NCBI GenBank assembly: GCA_035510775.1
Contig: DATKGP010000033.1
Location: forward strand, 1-22,373
Reading direction: 5' to 3'
Source: DATKGP01 sp035510775
GTDB taxonomy: Bacteria; Patescibacteriota; UBA1384; 2-12-FULL-50-11
DNA: 22,373 nucleotides
The notes below the pieces were generated by a model that saw nothing but the letters and a program-made list of their open reading frames with translations, ran no database searches and had not been told where the DNA came from. A program made the translations under genes and the position numbers. Within the stretch, counting starts at the first letter, position 1. Every line of letters begins with the position of its first letter. Below, one piece after another: positions 7,916 through 15,343 of the stretch.

Positions 7916-9715
7916 CTACTTCAGTGTAGCAAAGATCTTGGCCAGCTGGGCGTCTTCAAGGGTTTCCTGTTCCAGCAGAGCGTTAGCCATTTTTTCCAAA
8001 GTTTTGCGGTGTTTTTTCAGAATGAACAGAGCCTTTTTCCAGGCGGTTTCAACAATTGAGCTGATGGCCTCATCGATTTGGGCGGCAAATTTTTCGCTCA
8101 AGACTTTGTGCGCGCCCAGTTCACGACCCAAGAAGACCATCTCCTCGCGCTCGGCGTATTTGACTGGCCCCATCTTGCTCATACCAAACACCGTTACCAT
8201 ATTTCGGGCGATGGTGGTGGCCCGATCCATATCGTTGCTGGCGCCGGTGGTAACTTCTTTGAAAATCAACTCCTCGGCTGCTCGGCCACCCAAAAGCTGG
8301 ACGACTTCTTGCTCGAAACGCTTCTGCGGCACCAGCCGGCGGTCTTCTTCCGGCAGGCTCATGGTGTAGCCCAAAGCCAGGCCGCGCGAAACAATTGAGA
8401 CTTTGTGAATGGCGTCTAGCTCTTGGCACAGATGGCCGATAATGGCGTGGCCAGCCTCGTGGTAGGCGACAATTTTTCGGTCTTTGTCTTGCATCAAATA
8501 GTTAGATCGCTCCGGACCCATCAAAGTTTTTTCGATGGCCGATCGCAAATCTTTCTGCTCAATTTTTTTGCGGCTGTCGCGAGCCGTCAGAATGGCCGCT
8601 TCGTTCAAAACATTTCGTAAATCAGCGCCGGAAAGCCCAGGGGTAATTTTGGCGATCTCATCCATATTCACTTTTTTGTCAAACGGCTTGCCGCGACTGT
8701 GAACTTTCAAAATTTCTACTCGCTCTTGGCGATCCGGCAGATCAAGCATGACTTTGCGATCAAATCGGCCTGGTCGGAGCAAGGCTGGATCCAAGACGTC
8801 GGGTCGGTTGGTGGCGGCCAAGACGATGACATTGGTATCGGTATCAAAACCGTCCATCTCCACCAAAATTTGGTTCAAAGTCTGTTCCCGCTCGTCGTGC
8901 GAACCGCCCAAACCGGTGCCGCGTTGGCGGCCGACGGCGTCGAGCTCATCGATAAAAATTACGGTCGGGGCAAGTTTTTTGGCCTTGGCAAACAAATCGC
9001 GAACTCGCGAGGCGCCAACTCCCACAAACATTTCGACAAACTCCGAGGCTGACAGCGACAAAAACGGCACGTTGGCTTCGCCAGCCACCGCTCGAGCCAT
9101 GAGGGTTTTACCGACTCCGGCAGGACCAATTAGCAAAACTCCGCGAGGAATCTCCGCGCCCAGCGCCCGAAACCGAGCCGGACTTTTAAGAAACTCGACG
9201 ACTTCCGTCAGCTCCTGTTTGGCGTTCTTCGAACCGGCGACATCGTCAAAGGTAGTCTTTCTATTGCCCATATAAGCCCGGGCAGTGGTTTTGCCGAACG
9301 ACATCGCCTGGGCGTTGCCGCCGCGAGCCTGACGAGTCAGGTACCAAAGAAAACCAACCAGAAGCAAGGTCGGCAGTAAAACAGTTAAGATGGTCGTCCA
9401 AATCGCCCCGGAGTTGGAGTTCTTGATGTTAATCGTTACTTGGTCAGGAGTGATGCCATAGTCTTTTAGACCCTGGCTGGTTTCTTTATAAGCCACCAAC
9501 TGGACATTGTCCTTGGTTTGGGCGGTGATTTTGTCACCGTCTTCGGTGATGCTAGAGATCTGGCCGGCCTTAACTTCTTTGACGACTTCGGAGATTGAAA
9601 CCTGTTGAATTGGAGTTTTGGAAGATAATCCGAAAATACTCCAAACTACTATCCCGACAAAAATGATCGTCAGAATCGAGAAAAGCGATCGCCAGGTACG
9701 ATTATTTTTTGACAT
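7916..9715 (-). CDS. ftsH: ATP-dependent zinc metalloprotease FtsH
   Basis: Membrane-bound AAA+ protease that degrades misassembled membrane proteins and some regulators. With the ATG at 9715 the product is 599 residues. Layout: helix 1 (about 11-30), an extracytoplasmic domain (about 31-105), helix 2 (about 106-127), AAA domain with Walker A GPAGVGKT (197-204) and Walker B VIFIDE (252-257), the second region of homology ATNRPDVLDPALLRPGRFDR (301-320), and the peptidase domain with HEAGH (419-423). The third zinc ligand is in GASNDMD (about Asp495). An in-frame TTG at 9817 would add 34 residues before the first helix. I reject it because a good promoter (9729-9756) lies downstream of it and because family members begin near this ATG. 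lepB follows after 2 nt. Confidence 0.96.
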   Translation of the reverse strand: MSKNNRTWRSLFSILTIIFVGIVVWSIFGLSSKTPIQQVSISEVVKEVKAGQISSITEDGDKITAQTKDNVQLVAYKETSQGLKDYGITPDQVTINIKNSNSGAIWTTILTVLLPTLLLVGFLWYLTRQARGGNAQAMSFGKTTARAYMGNRKTTFDDVAGSKNAKQELTEVVEFLKSPARFRALGAEIPRGVLLIGPAGVGKTLMARAVAGEANVPFLSLSASEFVEMFVGVGASRVRDLFAKAKKLAPTVIFIDELDAVGRQRGTGLGGSHDEREQTLNQILVEMDGFDTDTNVIVLAATNRPDVLDPALLRPGRFDRKVMLDLPDRQERVEILKVHSRGKPFDKKVNMDEIAKITPGLSGADLRNVLNEAAILTARDSRKKIEQKDLRSAIEKTLMGPERSNYLMQDKDRKIVAYHEAGHAIIGHLCQELDAIHKVSIVSRGLALGYTMSLPEEDRRLVPQKRFEQEVVQLLGGRAAEELIFKEVTTGASNDMDRATTIARNMVTVFGMSKMGPVKYAEREEMVFLGRELGAHKVLSEKFAAQIDEAISSIVETAWKKALFILKKHRKTLEKMANALLEQETLEDAQLAKIFATLK

Positions 9716-9728
9716 TTGTTCTATGAAG

Positions 9729-9756
9729 ATGATAGCAAATCCAGGAGAAAAATCAA
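9729..9756 (-). promoter_or_regulatory. Probable ftsH promoter, near-leaderless
   Basis: On the minus strand TTGATT (9756-9751) is followed after 16 nt by TATCAT (9734-9729). Transcription should start at about 9722, leaving only 7 or so bases before the ftsH ATG at 9715 and no room for a ribosome binding site. Confidence 0.6.
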
Positions 9757-9846
9757 TTCGAGCGGAATGAAATATAGCGAGAATACGAGCCCCGAGCTTG
9801 TCGAGGAGGACTATCAAGTTACTGTCATTTTAGGCCGCTTGATGAC

Positions 9847-9875
9847 TGGACAAATCTGTTACTAACAGATAAAAT
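9847..9875 (+). promoter_or_regulatory. Promoter of the initiator-like tRNA gene
   Basis: TGGACA (9847-9852), a 17-nt spacer and TAAAAT (9870-9875). The expected start, about 7 nt after the -10, coincides with the tRNA 5' end at 9883. A small inverted repeat (TCTGTT/AACAGA, 9855-9860 and 9864-9869) lies in the spacer. Confidence 0.65.
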
Positions 9876-9882
9876 TGTGCAT

Positions 9883-9954
9883 AGCGGGGTAGAGGAATGG
9901 CACCTCGCCTGGCTCATAACCAGGAGCGTGTGGGTTCAAGTCCCACCCCCGCTA
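9883..9954 (+). tRNA. tRNA with CAU anticodon, initiator-like (tRNA-fMet candidate)
   Basis: A full cloverleaf can be drawn. The acceptor is AGCGGGG/CCCCGCT (9883-9889 and 9947-9953) with discriminator A9954. The D stem is GAGG/CCTC, the anticodon stem CCTGG/CCAGG, and the loop CTCATAA with anticodon CAT at 9915-9917. The T arm is GTGGG-TTCAAGT-CCCAC. The A11:U24 pair in the D stem and the CUCAUAA loop are initiator traits; elongator Met and Ile2 tRNAs have a pyrimidine at 11. It departs from textbook bacterial initiators in having an A1:U72 pair instead of a C1/A72 mismatch, and U29:A41 as the first of the three anticodon-stem pairs. Levitt pair 15:48 is A:U. CCA is not encoded. Anticodon is certain; initiator versus elongator identity is less so. 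Confidence 0.93.
9936..9954. other. Likely integration junction (att) in tRNA 3' end
   Basis: The serine recombinase reading frame runs into the tRNA gene and stops at 9936-9938, so its last six or so codons and stop are the complement of the tRNA T arm and acceptor. This places one element boundary in or just beside the tRNA 3' end. No convincing matching copy was found at the right side, so the exact core is not defined. Confidence 0.55.
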
Positions 9955-11504
9955 CTAGGTGAGAATTCAATAGATTTTATTAAGCTCGCAAAGGGCTCTC
10001 TCCAGGTGTATTTGACCACTTTTTCACTGTCAACATAGAGGTTCAAAAGTAATATTCTGGCTAGGGCGTCTTTTTCTACAGCCGAGCCAGCTTTCACCTT
10101 ATCGGAGGCTGTTTTTACTAGGTTCAAAAACTCCTCCCTGCTCAACTTAATTCGTTGTGGGTTAGCAACCAACTTTTCAAGCCCCTGGATCTCGTGACGT
10201 AAGTCTGCGGCCTTTATAGATGACTCCTCCACATGTTTTTGATTTGTTACGTATACTTTCGATTCTTTATTTGATTCCAGGCCAAGGTTTAGGGAGCGAG
10301 TCTTGATATCGGCCTCTATCTGGCTCAATGCTCCCCTCGAGCTGTGGATCTTTTGCTTTATGTTAATAATCTTTTCGTCAGTAAGGTTATCAATCTGTTT
10401 TATGTAACGATCATAAGCCTCATCTGTGAGCTCAAGATCTCTAAATTTCACATATAAACTGTCAAAAATCTTGGCAGCTCGCATTGATGTTGGCTTGCGC
10501 AGACACTGCTTGTTATCACAACGATAATAGAGAAAGTGCTGCCCACCACGACTCTTACTTTTCCCAACGACCATATACTTAGAGCTATTACAAATAGCAC
10601 AATAAACCATACCTCTTAACGGATAAAAAGTTACACGCTTCTTAGCTGTTATGTCTCTTGTCCTGCCCCTGCTGATAAGCTGTATTTTGTCGTAAGTGAC
10701 TTCGTCAATCATTGGTTCGAAATCGTATATTCCCCTCAAATCCGCCTCACACGCTGCTTGTATTAAGATTCCATAATAGAAGGGGTCGTGAAACATTCTT
10801 GCTACAGCGCTCGCGGATAACGTTATCTTGCGAGGAGAACCTCTTCTGGGTTTTGTTTGACGGCAGTAACTATTTGCTAGCAGAAATTTAGCAATTGACC
10901 TTACGTCCTCACCCATAGCACGTTTATGCCAAGCACTTTTAATAAGATCGAAGAATTGATTCGGTCGGTAATAACCAGTTTGCTCATCTCGATCGTAGCC
11001 GTGTTTAGGCTGACCATTTGATTTTCCTTCTGCAAAATTGCCCTTCACACCACGATTAACCTTAGCAGACAAGTCGTCGGAGTACTGTTTTGAAAATACA
11101 AATAGCATACCTAGCAACATTTTCCCGTTGGCGTCGTTGCTGAATTGGTGAGAGTAAAACCTAATATCCTGCAGTACTCCTTCGTCAATCATATCGATTA
11201 TCTTTCCACCCTCCAGCATATTTCTACATAGGCGATCAGGATGCCAACAAATAATGGCATCGTATTTCTTTGCTTCAATATCTTTTAGTAGTTGAGTAAA
11301 AATCGGGCGCTGATTTGGCCTTTTTGCCGATTTGGTCTCTTTTAGGGTAGTAACAACACATATTCCTAGATTGGCCGCAAGCTGTTCACAATCTTTTATT
11401 TGGTCTGGAATAGAGCGAATTTGTCGACTTTCGTCTTCGGTTGATTTACGAGCATATAATACATAGCGCAGTTTCCTAAGCTCTATCTCCTGATTTGGTA
11501 CCAT
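9936..11504 (-). CDS. Large serine recombinase (integrase)
   Basis: A 522-residue site-specific recombinase of the large serine family, which inserts and excises phage-like and conjugative elements. The N-terminal resolvase domain has the catalytic serine in YARKS (Ser21), followed by DEQ-type contacts and the DRLCR motif (about 89-93). A recombinase domain follows (about 165-275, GYDRDEQTGYYRPNQFF onwards). Next comes a zinc ribbon with two cysteine pairs (CAIC and CDNKQC, about 300-335), then a long coiled-coil region (about 385-470). The last residues (SSGGGT) are encoded by the complement of the neighbouring tRNA. Base composition is visibly more AT-rich than in the flanking core genes. 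Two tiny genes lie upstream on the same strand. There is no strong Shine-Dalgarno at the ATG. Confidence 0.93.
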   Translation of the reverse strand: MVPNQEIELRKLRYVLYARKSTEDESRQIRSIPDQIKDCEQLAANLGICVVTTLKETKSAKRPNQRPIFTQLLKDIEAKKYDAIICWHPDRLCRNMLEGGKIIDMIDEGVLQDIRFYSHQFSNDANGKMLLGMLFVFSKQYSDDLSAKVNRGVKGNFAEGKSNGQPKHGYDRDEQTGYYRPNQFFDLIKSAWHKRAMGEDVRSIAKFLLANSYCRQTKPRRGSPRKITLSASAVARMFHDPFYYGILIQAACEADLRGIYDFEPMIDEVTYDKIQLISRGRTRDITAKKRVTFYPLRGMVYCAICNSSKYMVVGKSKSRGGQHFLYYRCDNKQCLRKPTSMRAAKIFDSLYVKFRDLELTDEAYDRYIKQIDNLTDEKIINIKQKIHSSRGALSQIEADIKTRSLNLGLESNKESKVYVTNQKHVEESSIKAADLRHEIQGLEKLVANPQRIKLSREEFLNLVKTASDKVKAGSAVEKDALARILLLNLYVDSEKVVKYTWREPFASLIKSIEFSPSSGGGT

Positions 11505-11541
11505 GCCTGTATTCTATCATCAATATCCAAGGCATAGTCCT

Positions 11542-11721
11542 TCAAAACCTGATCCTTCCACCATTATTATCCGAGATGCTCCGCTCGTTTAGTTTTGATT
11601 CGGGGCAATTCACTTCAATGTTTTGGAGCGTCTCGACAAGTTTCACAAGGCTTTCATCTTTATCTAATAACGGCTCATTTGAAAGTAGCTTCCTTGACTC
11701 TTGGAGACATTCCCAGCTCAT
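11542..11721 (-). CDS. 59-residue hypothetical protein upstream of the recombinase
   Basis: A small open frame from the ATG at 11721 to the TGA at 11542-11544. The product begins MSWECLQESRKLLSNEPLLD, is acidic and helix-prone (ESLVKLVETLQNIE), and has no membrane segment. It lies 37 nt upstream of the recombinase start on the same strand. Its ATG overlaps the stop of another short frame (TGATG), which suggests translational coupling. A small acidic protein just before a serine recombinase could be a recombination directionality factor or a regulator, but nothing in the sequence proves that. Confidence 0.5.
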   Translation of the reverse strand: MSWECLQESRKLLSNEPLLDKDESLVKLVETLQNIEVNCPESKLNERSISDNNGGRIRF

Positions 11722-11828
11722 CAGTCGCAGTTGCTAGTAGTTTTATTCGACTTTGTAAACAGTGCGCGGCACACTTGACGAAGGTCGTTGTTTTGCTTCT
11801 CCAGGAGCGATAAAATATAGAAGGTAAC
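11721..11828 (-). pseudogene. Short coding-like frame without a normal start, possible remnant
   Basis: Thirty-five sense codons between TAA (11829-11831) and TGA (11721-11723), reading LLEKQNNDLRQVCRALF in its middle, which looks like an amphipathic helix. No ATG, GTG or TTG opens it; only ATT or CTG could. It shares the TGATG overlap with the next frame. It is either a degraded gene, a gene with an unusual start, or chance. Confidence 0.25.
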
Positions 11829-11876
11829 TTAGACATTTAGTTTGGCCTAACCCTTGGCAGCCCCAAGGTATGGCTA

Positions 11877-11926
11877 TAAAAAACTCTCACAAGTAGTAAG
11901 CTCGTCGTCAGAGCACTTGTGAGAGT
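11877..11926 (-). terminator. Intrinsic terminator on the minus strand / first hairpin of a plus-strand leader
   Basis: ACTCTCACAAG (11883-11893) pairs perfectly with CTTGTGAGAGT (11916-11926), with an inner GCTC/GAGC stem. On the minus strand the stem is followed by six T residues, the classical terminator form. On the plus strand it is the first of four consecutive hairpins leading to the small gene at 12013. Confidence 0.65.
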
Positions 11927-12012
11927 CATATCCCGAAAGGGCTATGGGCAGCGAAAGCTGTCGCTGGCGGCGGGCTTTTTGCATCGTTGCCAGCACCTTT
12001 TATGGAGGATAG
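11883..12012 (+). ncRNA. Structured multi-hairpin leader of unknown class
   Basis: Four stems follow one another on the plus strand: 11883-11926 (11 bp plus an inner stem); 11927-11946 (CATA/TATG and CCC-GAAA-GGG); 11949-11960 (CAGC-GAAA-GCTG); and 11963-11994 (GCTGGC/GCCAGC). They end just before GGAGG and the ATG of a 58-residue membrane protein. Two GAAA tetraloops and the position suggest a regulatory 5' leader or riboswitch-like RNA. I cannot match it to a known class. A hairpin CCTTGG/CCAAGG at 11852-11868 lies just upstream. Confidence 0.45.
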
Positions 12013-12189
12013 ATGAATAAAAAATTGTCTCCAGGTGTTTTGGCTTTAGTTGGACTAGGTATATTTATTGTGGGTTTATTTATTGATAATGGCAGCTACG
12101 CTACTGGAACGGCTCAAGGATTACTCGTAGTTGTTGCATTGGTATTTTGGATCATCGCTATATTCCAAAAGATTGCCTCAAGGTCATGA
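12013..12189 (+). CDS. 58-residue two-helix membrane protein
   Basis: The ATG at 12013 follows GGAGG with a 5-nt gap, one of the best ribosome binding sites in the window; the stop is TGA at 12187-12189. The product begins MNKKLSPGVLALVGLGIFIV. It has a first helix (about 7-23), a short loop with DNGSYATGTAQG, a second helix (about 36-52), and a basic tail (QKIASRS). I do not recognise the family. It lies in the recombinase element behind a structured leader, which suggests regulated expression. Small two-helix proteins in mobile elements may act as toxins, holin-like proteins or membrane-stress effectors; none of this is shown by the sequence. Confidence 0.7.
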   Translation: MNKKLSPGVLALVGLGIFIVGLFIDNGSYATGTAQGLLVVVALVFWIIAIFQKIASRS

Positions 12190-12229
12190 ATAATGGCCAT
12201 CCTCGTCGTAATTATTTCTGCACCCTAGA

Positions 12230-12481
12230 ATGATGGGCTATCTTTTGATAAGTGTCTCGCTATTAACGAGCCTGTTCGCAGCACAGCTTTTTAGTGAAAA
12301 GAATCGCATTAATACTCCCTTAATTTTTATGAGCGATACGGCAAAACTCTTGCTCTATTTACTTGGCTCAACGTTGCTGGTGTCGGGAGGTTATTTGGTT
12401 TGGCGGCAGGAAGGCGTAAGAGCTCTGGTGATAATACTGGCCCTGTATTGCTTACTATTCCCTTGGCGAAAAGGTAAATGA
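12230..12481 (+). CDS. Small three-helix membrane protein
   Basis: An 83-residue hydrophobic protein starting at tandem ATG codons (12230 and 12233). It has three likely helices: about 3-18 (YLLISVSLLTSLFAAQLF), 36-55 (AKLLLYLLGSTLLVSGGYLV) and 63-78 (VRALVIILALYCLLF). It ends in a basic tail (WRKGK), which places the C terminus in the cytoplasm. There is no recognisable ribosome binding site; the codons before it read CACCCTAGA. It lies 40 nt behind the 58-residue membrane protein in the same direction, so the two may be co-transcribed. Family unknown. Confidence 0.55.
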   Translation: MMGYLLISVSLLTSLFAAQLFSEKNRINTPLIFMSDTAKLLLYLLGSTLLVSGGYLVWRQEGVRALVIILALYCLLFPWRKGK

Positions 12482-12558
12482 GATACGACGGATTGTAACA
12501 TAATGACGACTACAGCCACTATAAGTACTAAGCTAGTCGACTCATGATTAACTGATAG

Positions 12559-12564
12559 TATTAT
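12559..12564 (+). promoter_or_regulatory. Candidate -10 box (TATTAT)
   Basis: TATTAT ends 11 nt before the ATG at 12576. A TCGACT at 12537-12542 could serve as a weak -35 with a 16-nt spacer. The leader would be very short. Confidence 0.35.
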
Positions 12565-12575
12565 ATGAATAGCAA

Positions 12576-13199
12576 ATGAATAATGAACGCTCAGAGAAGA
12601 TGAGCGGCGCAAAGAAGAAAACATCAAGAAAAGTTCTGTGTCTGGTGTCGCTAATGCTAGTGGCAGCGGCTACTTTTTGGCTTATTAGTCAAAATAGTCA
12701 TCGAGCAACACAGCAGACGTCCGACCAGCTCTCCTTACTTGATTCGGCTACTTATAATATCTCTTATCTAGAAAAATCAGCTGATAACTCATCGGAGGTA
12801 ACGAAAGTGGTTAATTTTGCCGACGGTAAATATTATTTCCCTGACAGCCGGGGGTATGCATATGTAGAAAAAGCGACTCTAGCCGACCTAAACGGCGATG
12901 GTATCGATGAGGGGATAGCCTTGGTTGCCAGTAACTACGGTGGAACGTTGGAATTTTCCGAGTTGGTAGTCTTGAGCAAACAGCCCAATGGATATGTAGA
13001 GGCTGCTAACATAGACAACCCAAAGAGTTTTTTTGAAGGCAATATCATGGTTCAGTCGCTAGCTGTTCAGAATGGCATTATTACGGTCGATATTTTCGGT
13101 CACGGACCGCAAGACGCGGACTGTTGTGCGACTCAACCTATGGAGCAAAAATTTATATTTGAAAACGACAAGATTACTGAAGCCAATACGATAACCTAA
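12576..13199 (+). CDS. Anchored extracytoplasmic protein with a DxNGDGxDE motif
   Basis: A 207-residue protein with a basic N terminus (KKKTSRK), one membrane anchor (about 20-38, VLCLVSLMLVAAATFWLI), and an exported domain. The domain contains ATLADLNGDGIDEGIALVAS (about 104-123). That calcium-loop-like pattern occurs in FG-GAP-like and LppP/LprE-like proteins, where it marks a beta-rich fold measuring slowly varying 'property of the item' repeats; here only one copy is present. A downstream CC pair (DADCCATQP) is notable. Start choice: ATG 12576 or the second ATG at 12600 (MSGAKKK), which follows AGAGAAG. It converges on the terminase-like gene with 20 nt between stops. Function unknown; similar anchored proteins are common in CPR genomes. 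Confidence 0.6.
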   Translation: MNNERSEKMSGAKKKTSRKVLCLVSLMLVAAATFWLISQNSHRATQQTSDQLSLLDSATYNISYLEKSADNSSEVTKVVNFADGKYYFPDSRGYAYVEKATLADLNGDGIDEGIALVASNYGGTLEFSELVVLSKQPNGYVEAANIDNPKSFFEGNIMVQSLAVQNGIITVDIFGHGPQDADCCATQPMEQKFIFENDKITEANTIT

Positions 13200-13219
13200 T
13201 ACTACCAACAATCTCCAGG

Positions 13220-13732
13220 CTAGCTGTGAAAGATATTTTGAGTGTTGTTTATTGGCCGCGAGGCATAGTCTTGAATCTCAATGCGTAGTGTCTCGCTTGA
13301 GCTGCTGTGACTATTGCGGGTTTTCCTTTCCGGATACAGACTTTTGAGCCTGTAAGCCATATCCAGCGCCTTGGCGCGAGCTTGCATATCGACTTCCCAA
13401 AGCCAAACCTGCGCTCGGGTGCGCAAACGATTAATCATTTGCACCTTATAGCCTATAGGTTCGAGTAGTCCCGTAATCTCCGCGTCGGTCAATGACGCTG
13501 GGAAGGACATATCTTTGAGTTTGCTAGATTTCATGAGCTGGCGATGGGCATTAACAAGCGTTTCGCCCGATAGCTTATCATTCACTAACTCTTTCCATCC
13601 GCATGAATTAGTTAGGTTTTTTGGGTTTCTAGCGGTGTTAGGCGAGTAGCCAGCCTCCAGCATTGATTTCGAGATATTTCCACGATTTTCAACGATTTTT
13701 GAGGCTACTAGCTTTTGCTTATACGTTGCCAT
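13220..13732 (-). CDS. Phage terminase small subunit-like protein
   Basis: A 170-residue protein beginning MATYKQKLVASKIVENRGNI. The N-terminal half has the helix-turn-helix pattern of phage terminase small subunits (KQKLVASKIVENRGNISKSM then LEAGYSPNTARNP), which bind packaging sites on DNA. A further helical region ends in ARAKALDMAYRLKSLYPE, the typical central oligomerisation/adaptor stretch. The ATG at 13732 is preceded directly by GGGTGGA. A TTG at 13741 has a better spaced AAGGG and would add three residues. No large terminase, portal or capsid gene is present in the window. In phage satellites such as PICIs a lone terS redirects helper-phage packaging. It could also be a leftover of a decayed prophage or a generic DNA-binding protein. 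Confidence 0.65.
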   Translation of the reverse strand: MATYKQKLVASKIVENRGNISKSMLEAGYSPNTARNPKNLTNSCGWKELVNDKLSGETLVNAHRQLMKSSKLKDMSFPASLTDAEITGLLEPIGYKVQMINRLRTRAQVWLWEVDMQARAKALDMAYRLKSLYPERKTRNSHSSSSETLRIEIQDYASRPINNTQNIFHS

Positions 13733-13789
13733 TCCACCCAAATTAACCCTTTTTGAAAGTATTTCATACCTATGTATCCGGTTTGGCAG

Positions 13790-13795
13790 TATAAT
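13790..13795 (+). promoter_or_regulatory. Consensus -10 box, leaderless start
   Basis: A perfect TATAAT ends 8 nt before the ATG at 13804, so transcription should begin at or within 2 nt of the start codon. No ribosome binding site lies between. A good -35 is not visible at the normal distance. Confidence 0.55.
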
Positions 13796-13803
13796 CTATT
13801 CGG

Positions 13804-15333
13804 ATGGGCAAACAGACAGCGACAAAGTCTTGGTCTCGCAATAAGCTTGAAGAGTATCTTCAAGCCAATAGCCCCAAAGAACAGGGACTCATAGGAGTTG
13901 CTGAATCCGAAGAGTTAGAGTTTAAAGCAGATCTATATACTCTATCTTCACCGGCGGGTAAATTTGAGCTGTGCAAGGATGTTACGTCATTTGCCAATGC
14001 AAAAGGCGGACTAATTATAATAGGCTGTTTTGCTCCGAGTGAAGAGAGCGAGACCACTATGGTCGATAAAGTCGTCTCAGTTAATGGCATAGAAAATCCC
14101 CGCAATCAAAGTAACCCTAATAGGTGGAATTCCGGTTCGACGCAACAGTATGAAAAAGCCTTAAACTCTTTTGTTTACCCCAGACCCTATGGCGGATTTT
14201 CCAACCTCATCAGATTCGAGAAAGTTTCACTCGACACGAAAAAGTGTCTTATTCTATTGAAGATCAATCAAGCGGATGTTGCTATAAGACCTCTGGTAGT
14301 TGAAGGAGATATACAAATACAAGCCAACGAAAAGGGCAAAAAAGAGAAGTTCAAGTCAGGCTATGCATGCTATAGACGTACCGGAGATAAAACAGAGTTA
14401 TTGTTAAGCGGAGATCAACTAAGCGCAGCTATTCGCCAATTTGAAAACCCCCTTAATTACGAAACGTTTAAGACCCTTGAGCTGCGCATAAAGGAATTGG
14501 AGGATAAGGCTAGTAAGTGCCTAAGCCCTACCCAAAAGCCTATCTCCCTTGATAGCGGTTTAACCAAAAAACCTCAGCAAGACGGCAAGCAAGAATTAAA
14601 TAATGAAATAAACGATGCTGTAAAATTTTTAGACCACGATACTCAGTATTTCTATATTGCTGCGACTCCACAAATTCAAGCACACCTTCCAACAAGTGAG
14701 TATTGGAGCGAACAGGGCAAAGCTTATCAATTACTCAAAGACTCCCCGCATCTCCGAGAGATGGGCTGGGATTTAAGAACCGCCTTCACCGAAACTCCCT
14801 TTCTTGATAAAGGTATTTGGACTAATACCAATGGCTCAAGAAAAGTAACCCGGCTATCTAGGGCGGGAGTACTACTAACTATCGGTTCACTCCCAGAATT
14901 CCTTAGCTGGGCCGTGGAAAAAGATTGGAAGAAAGAAGGTGTTACGCCCGTCAATCCTACCGCTTTAGTAGAATATATTGCCAATTACATAACAACTCTT
15001 TTTGTCGGTGCTACTACTCTCAGTCTAGGGAAAGAATTCTACTTAATAGCGGGGTTTGGTACCGGAGCAGAGCCTTTTTATGGAGAGCAAAAGATGGTTC
15101 AGCTTGTCTCTCTACAAGGAATATTCGGTAATAATGAGATCGGAAAGCCAGTCAAGCCGGTAATGCTAAGTTCCCTTGTTAATTTTACTAACGTAAACGA
15201 CCCTAATACAGTAGCTGGCGAAGTGATTAATCAGCTCTATAGCGAACAATTTGAGCTGGTTAGTGCTAGCGACAAATACCTTCTTACTGCAGATCAAAAG
15301 GTTGACGTGGATAAGATACTTAAATTGACGTAA
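13804..15333 (+). CDS. Schlafen/AlbA_2-domain protein with a novel C-terminal region
   Basis: A 509-residue protein. Residues about 34-210 match the Schlafen AlbA_2 pattern: acidic opening ESEELEFKADL, then KDVTSFANAKGGLIIIGC, ending with GYACYRRTGDKTELLLSGDQL. AlbA_2 domains bind or cleave nucleic acids in bacterial regulators, defence proteins and animal Schlafens. There is no Walker A, so no AAA or helicase part. A helical linker (about 222-242) follows, then a region (about 265-509) I do not recognise. It contains DTQYFYIAATPQIQAH, an aromatic and basic stretch, and a beta-rich end. The ATG directly follows a TATAAT box. Two small genes follow at 10 nt and with overlap, so they are probably one operon. 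Defence against phage or plasmids is plausible from domain and context, not proven. Confidence 0.75.
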   Translation: MGKQTATKSWSRNKLEEYLQANSPKEQGLIGVAESEELEFKADLYTLSSPAGKFELCKDVTSFANAKGGLIIIGCFAPSEESETTMVDKVVSVNGIENPRNQSNPNRWNSGSTQQYEKALNSFVYPRPYGGFSNLIRFEKVSLDTKKCLILLKINQADVAIRPLVVEGDIQIQANEKGKKEKFKSGYACYRRTGDKTELLLSGDQLSAAIRQFENPLNYETFKTLELRIKELEDKASKCLSPTQKPISLDSGLTKKPQQDGKQELNNEINDAVKFLDHDTQYFYIAATPQIQAHLPTSEYWSEQGKAYQLLKDSPHLREMGWDLRTAFTETPFLDKGIWTNTNGSRKVTRLSRAGVLLTIGSLPEFLSWAVEKDWKKEGVTPVNPTALVEYIANYITTLFVGATTLSLGKEFYLIAGFGTGAEPFYGEQKMVQLVSLQGIFGNNEIGKPVKPVMLSSLVNFTNVNDPNTVAGEVINQLYSEQFELVSASDKYLLTADQKVDVDKILKLT

Positions 15334-15343
15334 AATATAATTA

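Noticed and set aside
9716..9817. N-terminal extension of FtsH from a TTG
   Set aside because: The extra 34 residues do not fit the family, and the likely promoter lies within this stretch.
11495..11813. Plus-strand frames opposite the small genes upstream of the recombinase
   Set aside because: They lack ribosome binding sites and are antisense to better frames on the minus strand.
11940..11994. Known riboswitch or ribozyme class (guanidine, preQ1, c-di-GMP, twister, hammerhead) in the leader
   Set aside because: The conserved cores of these classes are not visible in the loops or joining segments.
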